A stretch of DNA of 64,000 nucleotides from an uncultured Aquimarina sp. (GCA_947496355.1 CANMCO010000001.1:434001-498000), one strand, 5' to 3'; positions 26,107 to 38,307 are shown, numbered from the stretch's first letter. The notes: generated by a model not told the origin, from the sequence alone. Numbers and translations: made by a program.

Positions 26107-26946
26107 ATGAAAAAGCTCACATTACTAGCGCTTTGCGCTATCATTGCAGGATTTGTATCATCCTGTCAAAAAGAAGAAGTCACTAATGAAACACCACAAG
26201 AGGTTGCTTTAAAACCAACAAAAGCACAATTAACCAAGTTATCTAATATGGGGATAAACACGGATGATGTCAAGATTGAAAAAATTCCCATGATTGATGG
26301 TTCTTTTGAGAAGCATCTGGTATCAGGTGATATTACGATTCCGATTGCAGATTTAGAAAAATTTGCAGATTTAGAATCTTTAGAAAATGGGAATAAACAA
26401 TTTCGTACAACAAATATTGTTGCACCTCAACATAGAAATATCAAAATTTTAGGGTATACAGGTGGTAATTTTGCACTTACACCAAAGATGCAAACTGCTT
26501 TATCTTGGGCAGTTTTTAATTACAACGTATTGCCTAACACACTTAATTTTACACTTACTTATGGCACCAATACTGCAGCAGCAGATATTGTTGTTTATAA
26601 AGTAAATGGGAGTGCAGGTGGATCTGCAGGGTTTCCTTACGACAATGGAAAACCATTTAAGTGGGTACGTATCAATTCTGGCACAGATGCCTTTACAACA
26701 AACGTAAACGAACATGTAATTGGTCACGAGATCGGACATTGTATTGGGTTTAGACATCAAGATTGGTACAATCGCCAAAGTTGTGGTCAAAATGTTAACG
26801 AAGGAGATGCCGGTGTAGGAGCGATTTGGATTGCCGGAACGCCTTGGTGGTCAAATGCAGATTCGATTATGTTAGCTTGTTTTGGTGCTAATGAAGACGG
26901 TGAACTTACAGCTTCAGATAAGGATGCATTAAACATATTGTATTAG
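26107..26946 (+). CDS. HEIGH-motif M57-type metalloprotease lipoprotein, copy 1
   Basis: A 279-residue predicted lipoprotein. The signal ends at FVSSC (Cys20), followed by a charged linker. A propeptide-like region at about 35-100 precedes the protease domain. The zinc motif is HEIGHCIGFRHQDW near residue 205, matching HExxHxxxxxH of the M57 (dual-action HEIGH) metallopeptidases. Cys residues after it (QSCGQN, MLACFG) could form a disulfide. A close paralogue follows at 27062, and each gene has its own terminator. The substrate is unknown. Confidence 0.85.
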   Translation: MKKLTLLALCAIIAGFVSSCQKEEVTNETPQEVALKPTKAQLTKLSNMGINTDDVKIEKIPMIDGSFEKHLVSGDITIPIADLEKFADLESLENGNKQFRTTNIVAPQHRNIKILGYTGGNFALTPKMQTALSWAVFNYNVLPNTLNFTLTYGTNTAAADIVVYKVNGSAGGSAGFPYDNGKPFKWVRINSGTDAFTTNVNEHVIGHEIGHCIGFRHQDWYNRQSCGQNVNEGDAGVGAIWIAGTPWWSNADSIMLACFGANEDGELTASDKDALNILY

Positions 26947-26963
26947 AAAGGATTTGAAGTAGC

Positions 26964-26997
26964 AAAAGTCTCTAGAGAAATTTCTCTAGAGACTTTT
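26964..26997 (+). terminator. Terminator between the metalloprotease paralogues
   Basis: A perfect 17-bp inverted repeat (AAAAGTCTCTAGAGAAA / TTTCTCTAGAGACTTTT) with no spacer, followed by T's, 18 bp after the first gene. The two paralogues are thus separate transcription units. Confidence 0.85.
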
Positions 26998-27061
26998 TTA
27001 TAAGCATAAACCCGTAAATGCTTCAAAAACATAAATGTTTGATTATTAAAACACATATAAA

Positions 27062-27886
27062 ATGAAAAAACTAAAACTATTGGTGTTTTTCGTAATTAGT
27101 ATAGGAGTCTTTTCTTCATGTCAAAAAGAAGAAATCATAAACGAAAACCCACAAGAGGCAGTCATAAAGCCCACAAAAGCGCAACTAGAAAAGTTGTCTA
27201 AGATGAACATAAACACAGATAATGTTGCTATTAAGGATATTACTTTTTTAGACGGAACCAATGAAAAACATTTGGTTTCACAGGACATTTTAATATCTCT
27301 AGCAGATTTGAATAGTTATACTACTGCAGAACCTAATCCCGGTGATGAAAAACAATTCAGGTTTCCGAATATAGTAGCACCGCCTTTTAGAAATATTAGA
27401 ATTTTAGGATATACCGGTGGTAGTTTTGCATTAACGAACAAAATGCAAACAGCATTAGGATGGGCAGTTTTCAATTATAATGTACTACCCAATACAATTA
27501 ATCTCAACCTTGCATTTGGCACCAATATCGCTGCTGCAGATATAATTGTATATAAAGTTAATGGTGGTTTAGGAGGAGCAGCTTCGATACCTACACCAGC
27601 AGGACAACCAGGTAAATTTGTTATGATTAACTCGGGCACAGATGCTTTTAACATTAATGTAAATGAGCATGTAATTGGTCATGAAATTGGTCATGCCCTG
27701 GGGCTGGCTCATCAAGATTGGAGTAATCCATGTGGAGGCGGTCCGGTACCAGGAGTTGGGCCTATTTGGATACCCGGTACACCATTTTCTCCATTTGCGC
27801 CTTCTATTATGAGATCTTGTATTAATCCTGGTACAGATGGCGAATTAACAGCTACAGATAAAGATGCTTTAAATATATTGTACTAA
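27062..27886 (+). CDS. HEIGH-motif M57-type metalloprotease lipoprotein, copy 2
   Basis: A 274-residue paralogue of the preceding gene, with lipobox GVFSSC and the zinc motif HEIGHALGLAHQDW. The N-terminal propeptide-like part (PTKAQLEKLSKMNINTDNV) and the segments RNIRILGYTGG, MQTALGWAVFNYNVLPNT and DGELTATDKDALNILY are nearly shared. Differences cluster in the loop after the zinc site (NPCGGGPVPGVGPIW), where copy 1 has a longer insert. This pattern suggests duplication with changed substrate specificity. It ends at a bidirectional terminator. Confidence 0.85.
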   Translation: MKKLKLLVFFVISIGVFSSCQKEEIINENPQEAVIKPTKAQLEKLSKMNINTDNVAIKDITFLDGTNEKHLVSQDILISLADLNSYTTAEPNPGDEKQFRFPNIVAPPFRNIRILGYTGGSFALTNKMQTALGWAVFNYNVLPNTINLNLAFGTNIAAADIIVYKVNGGLGGAASIPTPAGQPGKFVMINSGTDAFNINVNEHVIGHEIGHALGLAHQDWSNPCGGGPVPGVGPIWIPGTPFSPFAPSIMRSCINPGTDGELTATDKDALNILY

Positions 27887-27922
27887 TACAACTAAGTTTT
27901 AAATAGAAAGGCGGGGGTCAAT

Positions 27923-27955
27923 AAAAATGCCAGGCATAGCGACCCTGGCATTTTT
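27923..27955. terminator. Bidirectional terminator
   Basis: AAAAATGCCAGG (27923-27934) pairs with CCTGGCATTTTT (27944-27955), loop 9 nt. It sits between the second metalloprotease gene and the convergent DUF2911 gene and can serve both. Confidence 0.85.
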
Positions 27956-27966
27956 ATTTTATAATT

Positions 27967-28812
27967 TTAATTTGACAACTGTTTTATGAGTTTTTGGTTT
28001 AGACGAACAAAATCTTCATTTCCAGCTTTTTTGGATAATTCAAGTGATTTTTTGGCAGAGGTGATCGCTTCAGTTTTTCTGTCCAGATCGGTAAGAATAA
28101 GAGCTTCGCGATAAACATGAAAAAACCGGGGGGTATTGCCGTTTGTTACCTTTTGTATATACATAAGAGCTTTTTCTAAATCAACTTTTGCCTCATGCAT
28201 ATACAATGCCGCCTGAAAATAATCATTATCACTGGGACCATTTAAGACGGTTTTAATACTTTTCATTACTTTTTCGTGAATTTGTACTCCAATAGGTATT
28301 GATACTTTGGTATTTTCCCATTTTATAGTTAGCAGAGCACTAGTCATTGATATATTCTCCAAACTAATGGTAAATGTTTCCACGTTATCTACCATTTTTT
28401 GGTTATTACTTGTGATAATTGCTATGGGTTTCTTTTCAACATAACTACTCCAATTACCAGTTTCATAAGGATAAAAATAGATATCCCATGAAGTAGCTCC
28501 AGGTTTGGTAAGGATAGTATATGCTCCTTTTTTAAGTGTCTTACCACCTATGGTGATATCATCATTAAAAATGATCTTAGTTGCAGAGTTTGCTCCTGTT
28601 CTCCAGAATTTATCAAAAGGGATCAATCCATCTTCTCCAAATATTTTACGCCCTTTTGTGCTTGGACGAGAATACTGAATTTCGATATCTGTTAGACCAA
28701 CTGTTTGAATAATTTTTGCAGAAGAACTAAGAGCAGGTGTACGAACCTGACTAAATATTGCGGTATTGAAACCTATTACAAATACTAATGTAATTATTAT
28801 ATTTTTTGACAT
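27967..28812 (-). CDS. DUF2911 domain secreted protein
   Basis: A 281-residue exported protein. The signal peptide ends at TAIFSQ (about residue 22). The DUF2911 core spans about 28-170 and includes VGLTDIEIQYSRPSTKGRKIFG, WRTGANSATKI and GKTLKKGAYTILTKPG, all typical of this Bacteroidota family of unknown function. The C-terminal 90 residues are helical and TPR-like (YIQKVTNGNTPRFFHVYREALI). An AraC regulator lies 55 bp upstream on the same strand and a secreted protein gene lies beyond it. Confidence 0.88.
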   Translation of the reverse strand: MSKNIIITLVFVIGFNTAIFSQVRTPALSSSAKIIQTVGLTDIEIQYSRPSTKGRKIFGEDGLIPFDKFWRTGANSATKIIFNDDITIGGKTLKKGAYTILTKPGATSWDIYFYPYETGNWSSYVEKKPIAIITSNNQKMVDNVETFTISLENISMTSALLTIKWENTKVSIPIGVQIHEKVMKSIKTVLNGPSDNDYFQAALYMHEAKVDLEKALMYIQKVTNGNTPRFFHVYREALILTDLDRKTEAITSAKKSLELSKKAGNEDFVRLNQKLIKQLSN

Positions 28813-28867
28813 TGTGTTATATTTTTAAATGCTATTAGGTATCAAAGCAAGGCATATATTACCAATT

Positions 28868-29977
28868 TTATGCACTTTGATTATTGAAATATTCTTTGGG
28901 AGAACTTCCCATTAGTTTTTTAAATGATTTATTGAAGGTTGTTTTAGAATTGAAACCAGCTTCTTGAGCTAGTCCAAAAAAAGTCATGTTTTTAGCATTT
29001 TCTGATTTTGCAAGTACTACAAACTCTTTAATCCTATAATAATTGATGTACTCAAAAAAGTTCATTCCTATGGTTTCATTAAGAAGACGTGCTATCTCGG
29101 GATTGCTAACACCAAGCATTTCTGCTAATTCTGCTTTTAGGAGTTTATTATTTAAGTAGGGTTTCTTTTCTTGCATTAATGCGTCAAGTTGATTTTTTAA
29201 TCTTTCAAGATCAGAAATAGTAAATTTAGATTGGCTATATTTCTGTATACTTTCTAGAGATTTAATTCTAAATACTTCAGGAGATATCATGCCATAGTAG
29301 GCGATAAACAAGACGATAAATGCAATACTTAACCAGATTACATTTCGTGCATCTCTCTCAATCATATCAAAACCGAAAAGGCTAATAATATACAAGATTA
29401 CCCAAACAAAAAGACAAACTCCTATTGCAATAATAAAATTGAGTATAAACTTTGTTTTTATAGTATAGGAAAGCTCGTTTCTTATACTTTCTTTGAACTT
29501 TGAAAACTCAAGTAAACTCAGCGCCCAATAGGTAATATTAAAAAGTAACCCAACGGCGTGACAAGCCATGACCATTCTTTGTAATTCGCCTGTTTTAATA
29601 CGAGCAGATATAACCTCATTAGAAGGTAACATAAAATAAAAAACAATAAAGGTCATGTAAAACACACTAGGCACATAATGTACTAGATCTCGATTGGCAA
29701 ATCTTTTATTGAATAATGTAGAACGGGTGAAAAGAAAAACAGTGGTTCCGAAAAGTAACGTGGCAAACTCAGAAAAAGCAATGAGTCTGAAATCTTTATT
29801 AAAGAAATTTGCAATATGCAAAACCTTACCACTTAAACCTATCAATAATGCGAGGACCAAAAAAGCAATATAACCATTCACATTTTTTCTATTCTTTTTT
29901 GAAAAAATGAAAATACATAACAAAAACAGGCTTTGTAAAAAACCAAAATATACCAGTTGGTCCAATAATGTTTGCAT
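28868..29977 (-). CDS. Membrane-anchored AraC family regulator
   Basis: A 369-residue transcriptional regulator with an N-terminal membrane domain. About seven hydrophobic segments fill residues 1-235 (for example YFGFLQSLFLLCIFIFS and FILNFIIAIGVCLFVWVILY). A linker leads to the AraC-type double helix-turn-helix at about 270-365 (LLKAELAEMLGVSNPEIARLL, FFGLAQEAGFNSKTTFNKSF), ending PKEYF. The type senses a signal at or in the membrane and binds DNA directly. Neighbouring genes (DUF2911, the 234-residue secreted protein, the divergent DUF6660/TonB pair) are candidate targets. Confidence 0.9.
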   Translation of the reverse strand: MQTLLDQLVYFGFLQSLFLLCIFIFSKKNRKNVNGYIAFLVLALLIGLSGKVLHIANFFNKDFRLIAFSEFATLLFGTTVFLFTRSTLFNKRFANRDLVHYVPSVFYMTFIVFYFMLPSNEVISARIKTGELQRMVMACHAVGLLFNITYWALSLLEFSKFKESIRNELSYTIKTKFILNFIIAIGVCLFVWVILYIISLFGFDMIERDARNVIWLSIAFIVLFIAYYGMISPEVFRIKSLESIQKYSQSKFTISDLERLKNQLDALMQEKKPYLNNKLLKAELAEMLGVSNPEIARLLNETIGMNFFEYINYYRIKEFVVLAKSENAKNMTFFGLAQEAGFNSKTTFNKSFKKLMGSSPKEYFNNQSA

Positions 29978-30008
29978 ATAAATATTGCTTTTTGAGCCTT
30001 AAAAGTAA

Positions 30009-30713
30009 CTAGTTTATCACAAATTGATTAACGTGGTGTACTCCTTTATGATTCATTTTTAGATTTTCTTTGTGAAAAGCTTCAAATTTGGCTTTGCTTT
30101 CCCATTCTGTGATTACCAAAAAATCTGGTTGATAGTAATATCCAAAAGGAGATTTACCATCATTAAGTTCTATTACAACATGACCACCTGCGGTATTAGA
30201 TTGGTGCAACCAATCTTTTTTGAATTGAAGGAACGAGCTATCTTCTTTTTTCCAGTATGCTGTGATTACATTATATTTATCCCTGTTAATTTCAAATGAA
30301 AGCTCTTTTTTCATTTCATAATACGTCAAACCAAAAAATGAAAAAATATCTCGACGTTGTTTATGGAAATCGGGGACTTCGATTTCAATTTGGGTTAAGA
30401 ATTTCTCTCGTTTTTTAAGACTTTCCCATTTCCCAAAAATAAAACTCTTGGGTTGATGATTTCCTTGAGTAATTTCTGTAATTCCGAACCCTGGTTGTGG
30501 TTTATAACTCATCTTAAAAGCTACTGGGAAAGCAGTTTTCTTATATCTATCAAACAATCCATCGGTTTTAGGTTTTGTAGTAAGCACAAGAATATCAAGT
30601 ATTTCTCCTTTTTTAAAATTGAATGATTTTATGTTTGATTGAGCATTTAGGTTTACATTAAATGTAAGTAGTAATACCATTGAAATTTTTAACGGTTTCA
30701 TAAGTTTCTTCAT
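30009..30713 (-). CDS. Secreted protein with dimeric alpha/beta-barrel-like repeats
   Basis: A 234-residue exported protein. The signal peptide ends near NVNLNAQS (about residue 25). Two halves each show a pattern like the small alpha/beta barrel of DUF1330/ABM proteins (GILDILVLTTKPKTDGLFDRYKKTAFPVAFK-like start and DFLVITEWESKAKFEAFHKEN end), where short enzymes bind hydrophobic ligands. I cannot name a family. An alternative start five codons downstream would shorten only the N-terminal basic region. It is upstream of the AraC regulator on the same strand. Confidence 0.6.
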   Translation of the reverse strand: MKKLMKPLKISMVLLLTFNVNLNAQSNIKSFNFKKGEILDILVLTTKPKTDGLFDRYKKTAFPVAFKMSYKPQPGFGITEITQGNHQPKSFIFGKWESLKKREKFLTQIEIEVPDFHKQRRDIFSFFGLTYYEMKKELSFEINRDKYNVITAYWKKEDSSFLQFKKDWLHQSNTAGGHVVIELNDGKSPFGYYYQPDFLVITEWESKAKFEAFHKENLKMNHKGVHHVNQFVIN

Positions 30714-30908
30714 ATTTTATTAATGATTTTTATTCTTGTCAAATGTAGAAGCTTGAATAAGGAAAGTGAAGAAAAACAGGGGGTAAGAAGTACACATACC
30801 GTATGTGTACCTAATTATGACACTATTTATCTAGATAATAGTTCGCATAAAAGGACGCTTTATAATCTTTGCAACACCATTACACTTTATTTCTTTTATC
30901 TTTGTGAA

Positions 30909-31220
30909 GTGAAATTTTTAACCGTCATATTATCGATTTATCTTCTATCGCTCAATTTTTTGCAGTGTGAGGATAATGCCTTTGGCATAAACGATTTAGG
31001 AATTGAAATTTCACAGAATATTGATCATGATGATTGTGCATTAGATTTATGTTCCCCGTTTTGCCAATGTTATTGCTGTCATATACATGTTATTAATCTT
31101 GATCTTTATCAGTCTGATTTGTCTTTGGTAGAAATTTATACAGCGATTTTCGTTCATAAAGATGGTATGATTAAAGATATAACTTCAACCATTTTACAAC
31201 CTCCTCAAGTAGTTAGCTAA
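30909..31220 (+). CDS. DUF6660 family Cys/His-rich exported protein
   Basis: A 103-residue protein that reads MKFLTVILSIYLLSLNFLQC from a GTG start at 30909. The frame is open from 30723, but no other start lies between and the GTG gives a proper signal peptide, so I prefer it. After the signal come an acidic stretch, DHDDCALDLCSPFCQC and then YCCHIHV, with six Cys and several His. This matches the DUF6660 proteins that precede TonB receptors in Flavobacteriia. Metal binding, possibly copper, is likely from composition but unproven. The TonB receptor starts 58 bp downstream. TATCTTTG (30897-30904) matches a -7 box but lies only 5 bp from the start. Confidence 0.7.
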   Translation: MKFLTVILSIYLLSLNFLQCEDNAFGINDLGIEISQNIDHDDCALDLCSPFCQCYCCHIHVINLDLYQSDLSLVEIYTAIFVHKDGMIKDITSTILQPPQVVS

Positions 31221-31278
31221 AGCATCAGGAGACAACCAAGTCTCAACAGTATTTTTAGTTAATTAAATCATTTTAGAA

Positions 31279-33489
31279 ATGCATATTCGAATTATAAGCC
31301 TATGGCTTGTACTTTTATTTTACGTTTCCACACCTATTCAAAGCAAGGCGCAGGAAACAACCCAAACAAATACAATTTTAATCAAAGTTTTAACCGAAAA
31401 AGAAAAAGAACCCCTCTTGGGTGCATCGGTTTACATTAAAACACTAGAAAAAGGTGCTATTACCAATTTTGAAGGGGTAGCTACAATAGATAACTTGGCT
31501 ATTGGAGAATACCAATTAAGTATTTCTTTTATTGGTTTTGAACCTCTGGAGGAGACAATAACAATACCCAATCAAGAGGAACTTGTTTTTTACTTACAAG
31601 AAAGCGGAACTGCTCTAGATGAGGTGGTATTACAATCTACCAGGAGCACCCGTACCATTAGAAAAATACCTACTCGTATTGAGTTTATAGGCGGAGAAGA
31701 ATTAGGTGAAAAAAACATGATGAATGCTACAAATATTTCTATGGTATTACGAGAAAGTACCGGAATCCAAATGCAGCAAACGTCATTAAGTAGCGGTAAT
31801 AGTAATATTAGAATCCAGGGATTAGACGGGAGATATACCCAACTACTACGAGATGGTTTTCCTTTATACGGTGGTTTTTCTAGTGGCTTAAGTATTATGC
31901 AAATTCCACCATTGGATTTAAAACAGTTTGAGATTATCAAAGGAAGCTCTTCAACATTATATGGAGGTGGAGCGATTTCTGGTTTGGTAAATATGGTTTC
32001 CAAAACACCTGACTTAGAACCACAACTGGATATAATGGTTACCCAAACACAAGCATTAGGAACTACAACCAATGTCTTTTACGGTAAACGTAACTCAAAG
32101 TGGGGGGTGACATTGTATGGTTCTGGGCATTATCAAAAAGCCTATGATCCCGAAGACGATGGTTTTAGCAACTTACCACAAACCTATTCACTAACCGTTA
32201 ATCCTAAAGTATTTTATTACCCTTCAGAAAAGAGCAAGTTTTGGTTTGGGATTAATGGGACCTATGATGACAGAAAAGGAGGTGATATTGCAAAAATTGA
32301 AGACGGACAAAACGGTATTCATCAATATACCGAAGAAAATCTTTCAAAACGTATAAGCACTCAAGCCGTTTATGAAACTGAAATAGATTCTACACAATCT
32401 GTTTCAGTAAAAAATAGTGTAGCGTTCTTTGATAGAGATCTTGTAATCCCAGACTTGACATTTAGAGGCAAGCAATGGAATACGTTTACCGAAGCTACAT
32501 ATCATAAACAAACTACAAAAGCAGATTGGGTTTTGGGTGCAAACTTGTATTCGACCAATTTTAATGAGGATTCAGAAACTATCGAGAGGGATCAAAATGA
32601 TCTTACAGCAGGGGTTTTTGTAAACAATATTTATGACCTTTCAGAAAAATGGATTCTCGAAACGGGCCTGCGAACAGATTATTCTGAAGATTGGGGATTT
32701 TTTCCTTTACCAAGAGTTTCTTTACTATACAAAGCAAGCACTTCGTTTTCTAGTCGCATAGGAGGAGGTCTAGGGTATAAGCTACCTGATATTTTTACAG
32801 AAGAAGCAGAATTTATAAATTTTGAAAATATACAGCCTATAGATAAAGATGCTCTAGAGGCAGAGCGATCCTATGGTCTAAATCTTGATTTTAATTATCA
32901 AACTCGGTTAACGGATGATATAGGACTTTCTGTTAATCAGTTATTTTATGTAACAGCAATTAACAATGGATTATTGCTAAACAGTACTAATGGCAATTCC
33001 TTTCAATTTGAAAATGCAGAAGAAGCAATTTTAAGTAAAGGAGCAGAGACGAATATTAAATTTAGCTATAAAGATTTTAGATGGTTTTTGAACTATGCAT
33101 TTATTGATACCCAATTAAATTATTTACCAGGTAACCCACAGAAACCTCTTACGGCGAGGCATAATGCTGGGAGTGTGTTTATGTATGAGTCTCCAACATG
33201 GCGTATTGGTTATGAAACCTATTATACAGGAAAGCAATTACTTTCTAATAGTACAGAAACTACAGATTATATCACCATGGGATTACTAGTGATGAGGAGT
33301 TTTGAATGGGGAAGTGCATTTATGAATTTTGAAAACTTTACAGACAGAAGACAAAGTAGGTTTTCACCTTTGGTACTACCACCACACGACAACCCAACAT
33401 TTCCTGAAATCTATGCGCCCACTGATGGGTTTATTTTTAGTGTTGGTATTGTTTTAAAACCTTTTGGGAATCATGAAGAACATCATTAA
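31279..33489 (+). CDS. TonB-dependent receptor
   Basis: A 736-residue outer membrane receptor. The signal ends near TPIQSKAQ (about 25). A carboxypeptidase-regulatory-like domain (about 33-115) is followed by the plug (RKIPTRIEFIGGEEL, NIRIQGLDGRYTQLLRDGFPLYGGFSSGL, KGSSSTLYGGGAISGLVNMVSK) and a barrel. The plug resembles siderophore and metal-chelate receptors more than SusC. There is no SusD gene. The C-terminus is unusual in ending FGNHEEHH, a His/Glu tail after the last strand. It is paired with the upstream DUF6660 gene and ends at a 12-bp hairpin terminator. Confidence 0.9.
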   Translation: MHIRIISLWLVLLFYVSTPIQSKAQETTQTNTILIKVLTEKEKEPLLGASVYIKTLEKGAITNFEGVATIDNLAIGEYQLSISFIGFEPLEETITIPNQEELVFYLQESGTALDEVVLQSTRSTRTIRKIPTRIEFIGGEELGEKNMMNATNISMVLRESTGIQMQQTSLSSGNSNIRIQGLDGRYTQLLRDGFPLYGGFSSGLSIMQIPPLDLKQFEIIKGSSSTLYGGGAISGLVNMVSKTPDLEPQLDIMVTQTQALGTTTNVFYGKRNSKWGVTLYGSGHYQKAYDPEDDGFSNLPQTYSLTVNPKVFYYPSEKSKFWFGINGTYDDRKGGDIAKIEDGQNGIHQYTEENLSKRISTQAVYETEIDSTQSVSVKNSVAFFDRDLVIPDLTFRGKQWNTFTEATYHKQTTKADWVLGANLYSTNFNEDSETIERDQNDLTAGVFVNNIYDLSEKWILETGLRTDYSEDWGFFPLPRVSLLYKASTSFSSRIGGGLGYKLPDIFTEEAEFINFENIQPIDKDALEAERSYGLNLDFNYQTRLTDDIGLSVNQLFYVTAINNGLLLNSTNGNSFQFENAEEAILSKGAETNIKFSYKDFRWFLNYAFIDTQLNYLPGNPQKPLTARHNAGSVFMYESPTWRIGYETYYTGKQLLSNSTETTDYITMGLLVMRSFEWGSAFMNFENFTDRRQSRFSPLVLPPHDNPTFPEIYAPTDGFIFSVGIVLKPFGNHEEHH

Positions 33490-33511
33490 ATAAGAAAGCT
33501 GTTATAGTTAT

Positions 33512-33546
33512 AAAAAGAGTTTGTATGGTTGTCCAAGCTCTTTTTT
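33512..33546 (+). terminator. Terminator of the TonB receptor gene
   Basis: AAAAAGAGTTTG (33512-33523) pairs with CAAGCTCTTTTT (33534-33545) over 12 bp with one G-U pair, loop 10 nt, T-run after. Confidence 0.8.
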
Positions 33547-33552
33547 ATTTTG

Positions 33553-33599
33553 TGTAGAAGATGGGAGTCGAACCCACGACTACTTGACTACCAGTCAAA
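33553..33599 (-). pseudogene. 3' two-thirds of a tRNA-Thr(GGT), truncated
   Basis: On the minus strand the sequence folds as tRNA positions 27-73. The anticodon arm is TTTGA-CTGGTAG-TCAAG (U33 present, anticodon GGT), the variable loop TAGTC, the T arm GTGGG-TTCGACT-CCCAT, and the 3' acceptor strand CTTCTAC plus discriminator A. The matching 5' strand (GTAGAAG) and the D arm are absent: the next bases are AT-rich and unrelated. No CCA is encoded. The break falls exactly at the edge of the anticodon arm, as in attachment-site duplicates left by tyrosine integrases. Confidence 0.75.
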
Positions 33600-33823
33600 A
33601 ATATTATGTATTGGTTTTTATAGGTTTGTTTATAAATTTAATGATTATTAGATAGTTATGTGAAATATATTATAATTATTAATTGATAGACCGCTCGAGG
33701 CATTTCAAGCAATTAACTTCTGCTCAACCAGACTCTTCCCATGTTATGTTCTACAAGCAATTATAATTCAAACTCAGAGGTTACAGTCTTCAAAAAATGG
33801 GGCTGGATACACTTTTTTATGCA

Positions 33824-34936
33824 TTATTCAAACCTAGAGTTTAACATATTAATAGTTGCCACTGTTCTAAACCCTATATGTTCTGAAGACGATTTTATAC
33901 TATTACCCATTCTTGCTGAGTTTCTATAACTAGCACAATACGATTTGTTACACAAAAAGGATCCACCTTTGATCACTTTTTCAATTGAAAAAGAGTTGTT
34001 TAAATTGTGAGGTTCTTCAGGCCCTTTAGGATTAATAGCTAGACCATTTTCTAATAATTGTTGATAATAATATATGTGATACCAATCTTGAGTCCACTCC
34101 CATATATTTCCAGCCATATCATATAGGCCTAGTGAGTTAGGTGGAAAAGATTTAACTGGCGATATTCCTTCGAAACCATCTTCTACTGTATTTGTATTTG
34201 GGAAAACACCATTCCAGGTATTAGCCTTTTCCGACAATGAATCATCTGAATCACCCCAGTTGTAAATGGTTTTAAGCTTTTCTCCTCTTGAAGCTAATTC
34301 CCATTCAGCTTCGGTAGGAAGTCGTCGATTAGCCCATTTGCAATAAGCTAATGCATCCTCATATGCTACATGTACTACGGGATAATCATCTTTTCCTTCA
34401 ATTGTACTTTTGGATCCTTTAGGGTGTTTCCAGTTGGCCCCTATCTTCCATTCCCACCATTGACTGTAATCATATAGGTTGGATTTGTCCGAAGATATTT
34501 TTTTAAATATCAAAGAACCCGGTTGTAATATAGAGTCAGCTGGTCTTTGTGTCTCTGGAGGTAGTTCTTTTTTCATCACTTCCCATTCAATTTTTCTTTC
34601 AGCTAATGTAATATACCCGGTTTCTTGTACGAATTTTTTAAACTGAGCATTGGTAACTTCAGTAATATCTATGAAAAACCCATCTACGGCTACGGGATGA
34701 GAAGGTTTCTCGTGATGCATAGATAGAGTATCACCAGGTGTTGCCCCTTGCATAAATTGTTTACCTGGAATCCATACCATTCCGTTTGGGACGTTGATAC
34801 TCTTGGGGAATAAAGTAATAAGCTCAATCTCTGGATTTTGTGTTTTTACTTCAGAATGACCTTTTCTATCTTTTTTACATCCAATACTAAGAAATATAAA
34901 TGATGTGAAAACTATTAAAAGTTGGGTTTTTGTCAT
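33824..34936 (-). CDS. Formylglycine-generating enzyme (sulfatase-modifying) lipoprotein
   Basis: A 370-residue SUMF1-type protein. The lipobox is FLSIGC (Cys20), so it is anchored facing the periplasm or surface. The fold starts at VPNGMVWIPGKQFMQGA, with GFFIDITEVTNAQFKKF and RLPTEAEWELASRG in order. Both active-site cysteines of true FGE are present, C329 and C334 in GGSFLCNKSYCASYRNSAR. It should therefore convert a sulfatase Cys to formylglycine rather than be an inactive homologue. It lies 16 bp after the GH2 gene in one operon. No sulfatase is in the window; its target must be elsewhere. Confidence 0.85.
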   Translation of the reverse strand: MTKTQLLIVFTSFIFLSIGCKKDRKGHSEVKTQNPEIELITLFPKSINVPNGMVWIPGKQFMQGATPGDTLSMHHEKPSHPVAVDGFFIDITEVTNAQFKKFVQETGYITLAERKIEWEVMKKELPPETQRPADSILQPGSLIFKKISSDKSNLYDYSQWWEWKIGANWKHPKGSKSTIEGKDDYPVVHVAYEDALAYCKWANRRLPTEAEWELASRGEKLKTIYNWGDSDDSLSEKANTWNGVFPNTNTVEDGFEGISPVKSFPPNSLGLYDMAGNIWEWTQDWYHIYYYQQLLENGLAINPKGPEEPHNLNNSFSIEKVIKGGSFLCNKSYCASYRNSARMGNSIKSSSEHIGFRTVATINMLNSRFE

Positions 34937-34952
34937 TATGAAACCTTAAAAA

Positions 34953-38245
<3,293 letters not shown>

Positions 38246-38307
38246 TTGATAAAAAGGAAGTTGCAAAGGTTTTAGAAGCTTTTTTTTAGATGTTATTGAA
38301 AAAAGCA

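Larger units (their letters stand above)
33490..33823. other. Gene-free 334 bp interval with tRNA scar
   Basis: This holds the terminator of the TonB gene (33512-33546) and a truncated tRNA (33553-33599). The remaining 220 bp have no gene I can support. A short open stretch on the plus strand from 33683 (reading DRSRHFKQLTSAQPD) stops quickly and could be a gene remnant. Confidence 0.6.

Noticed and set aside
30723..30908. N-terminal extension of the DUF6660 gene to an ATG at 30723
   Set aside because: The extra 62 residues are polar and would bury the signal peptide that begins at the GTG at 30909. The family starts at MKFL.
31590..32072. 160-codon minus-strand open frame inside the TonB receptor
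   Set aside because: It lies fully opposite a receptor with clear plug motifs; its translation shows no domain and no credible signal or promoter.
33741..33929. 62-codon plus-strand open frame at the tRNA scar
   Set aside because: It overlaps the end of the formylglycine-generating enzyme gene antisense and encodes nothing recognisable.
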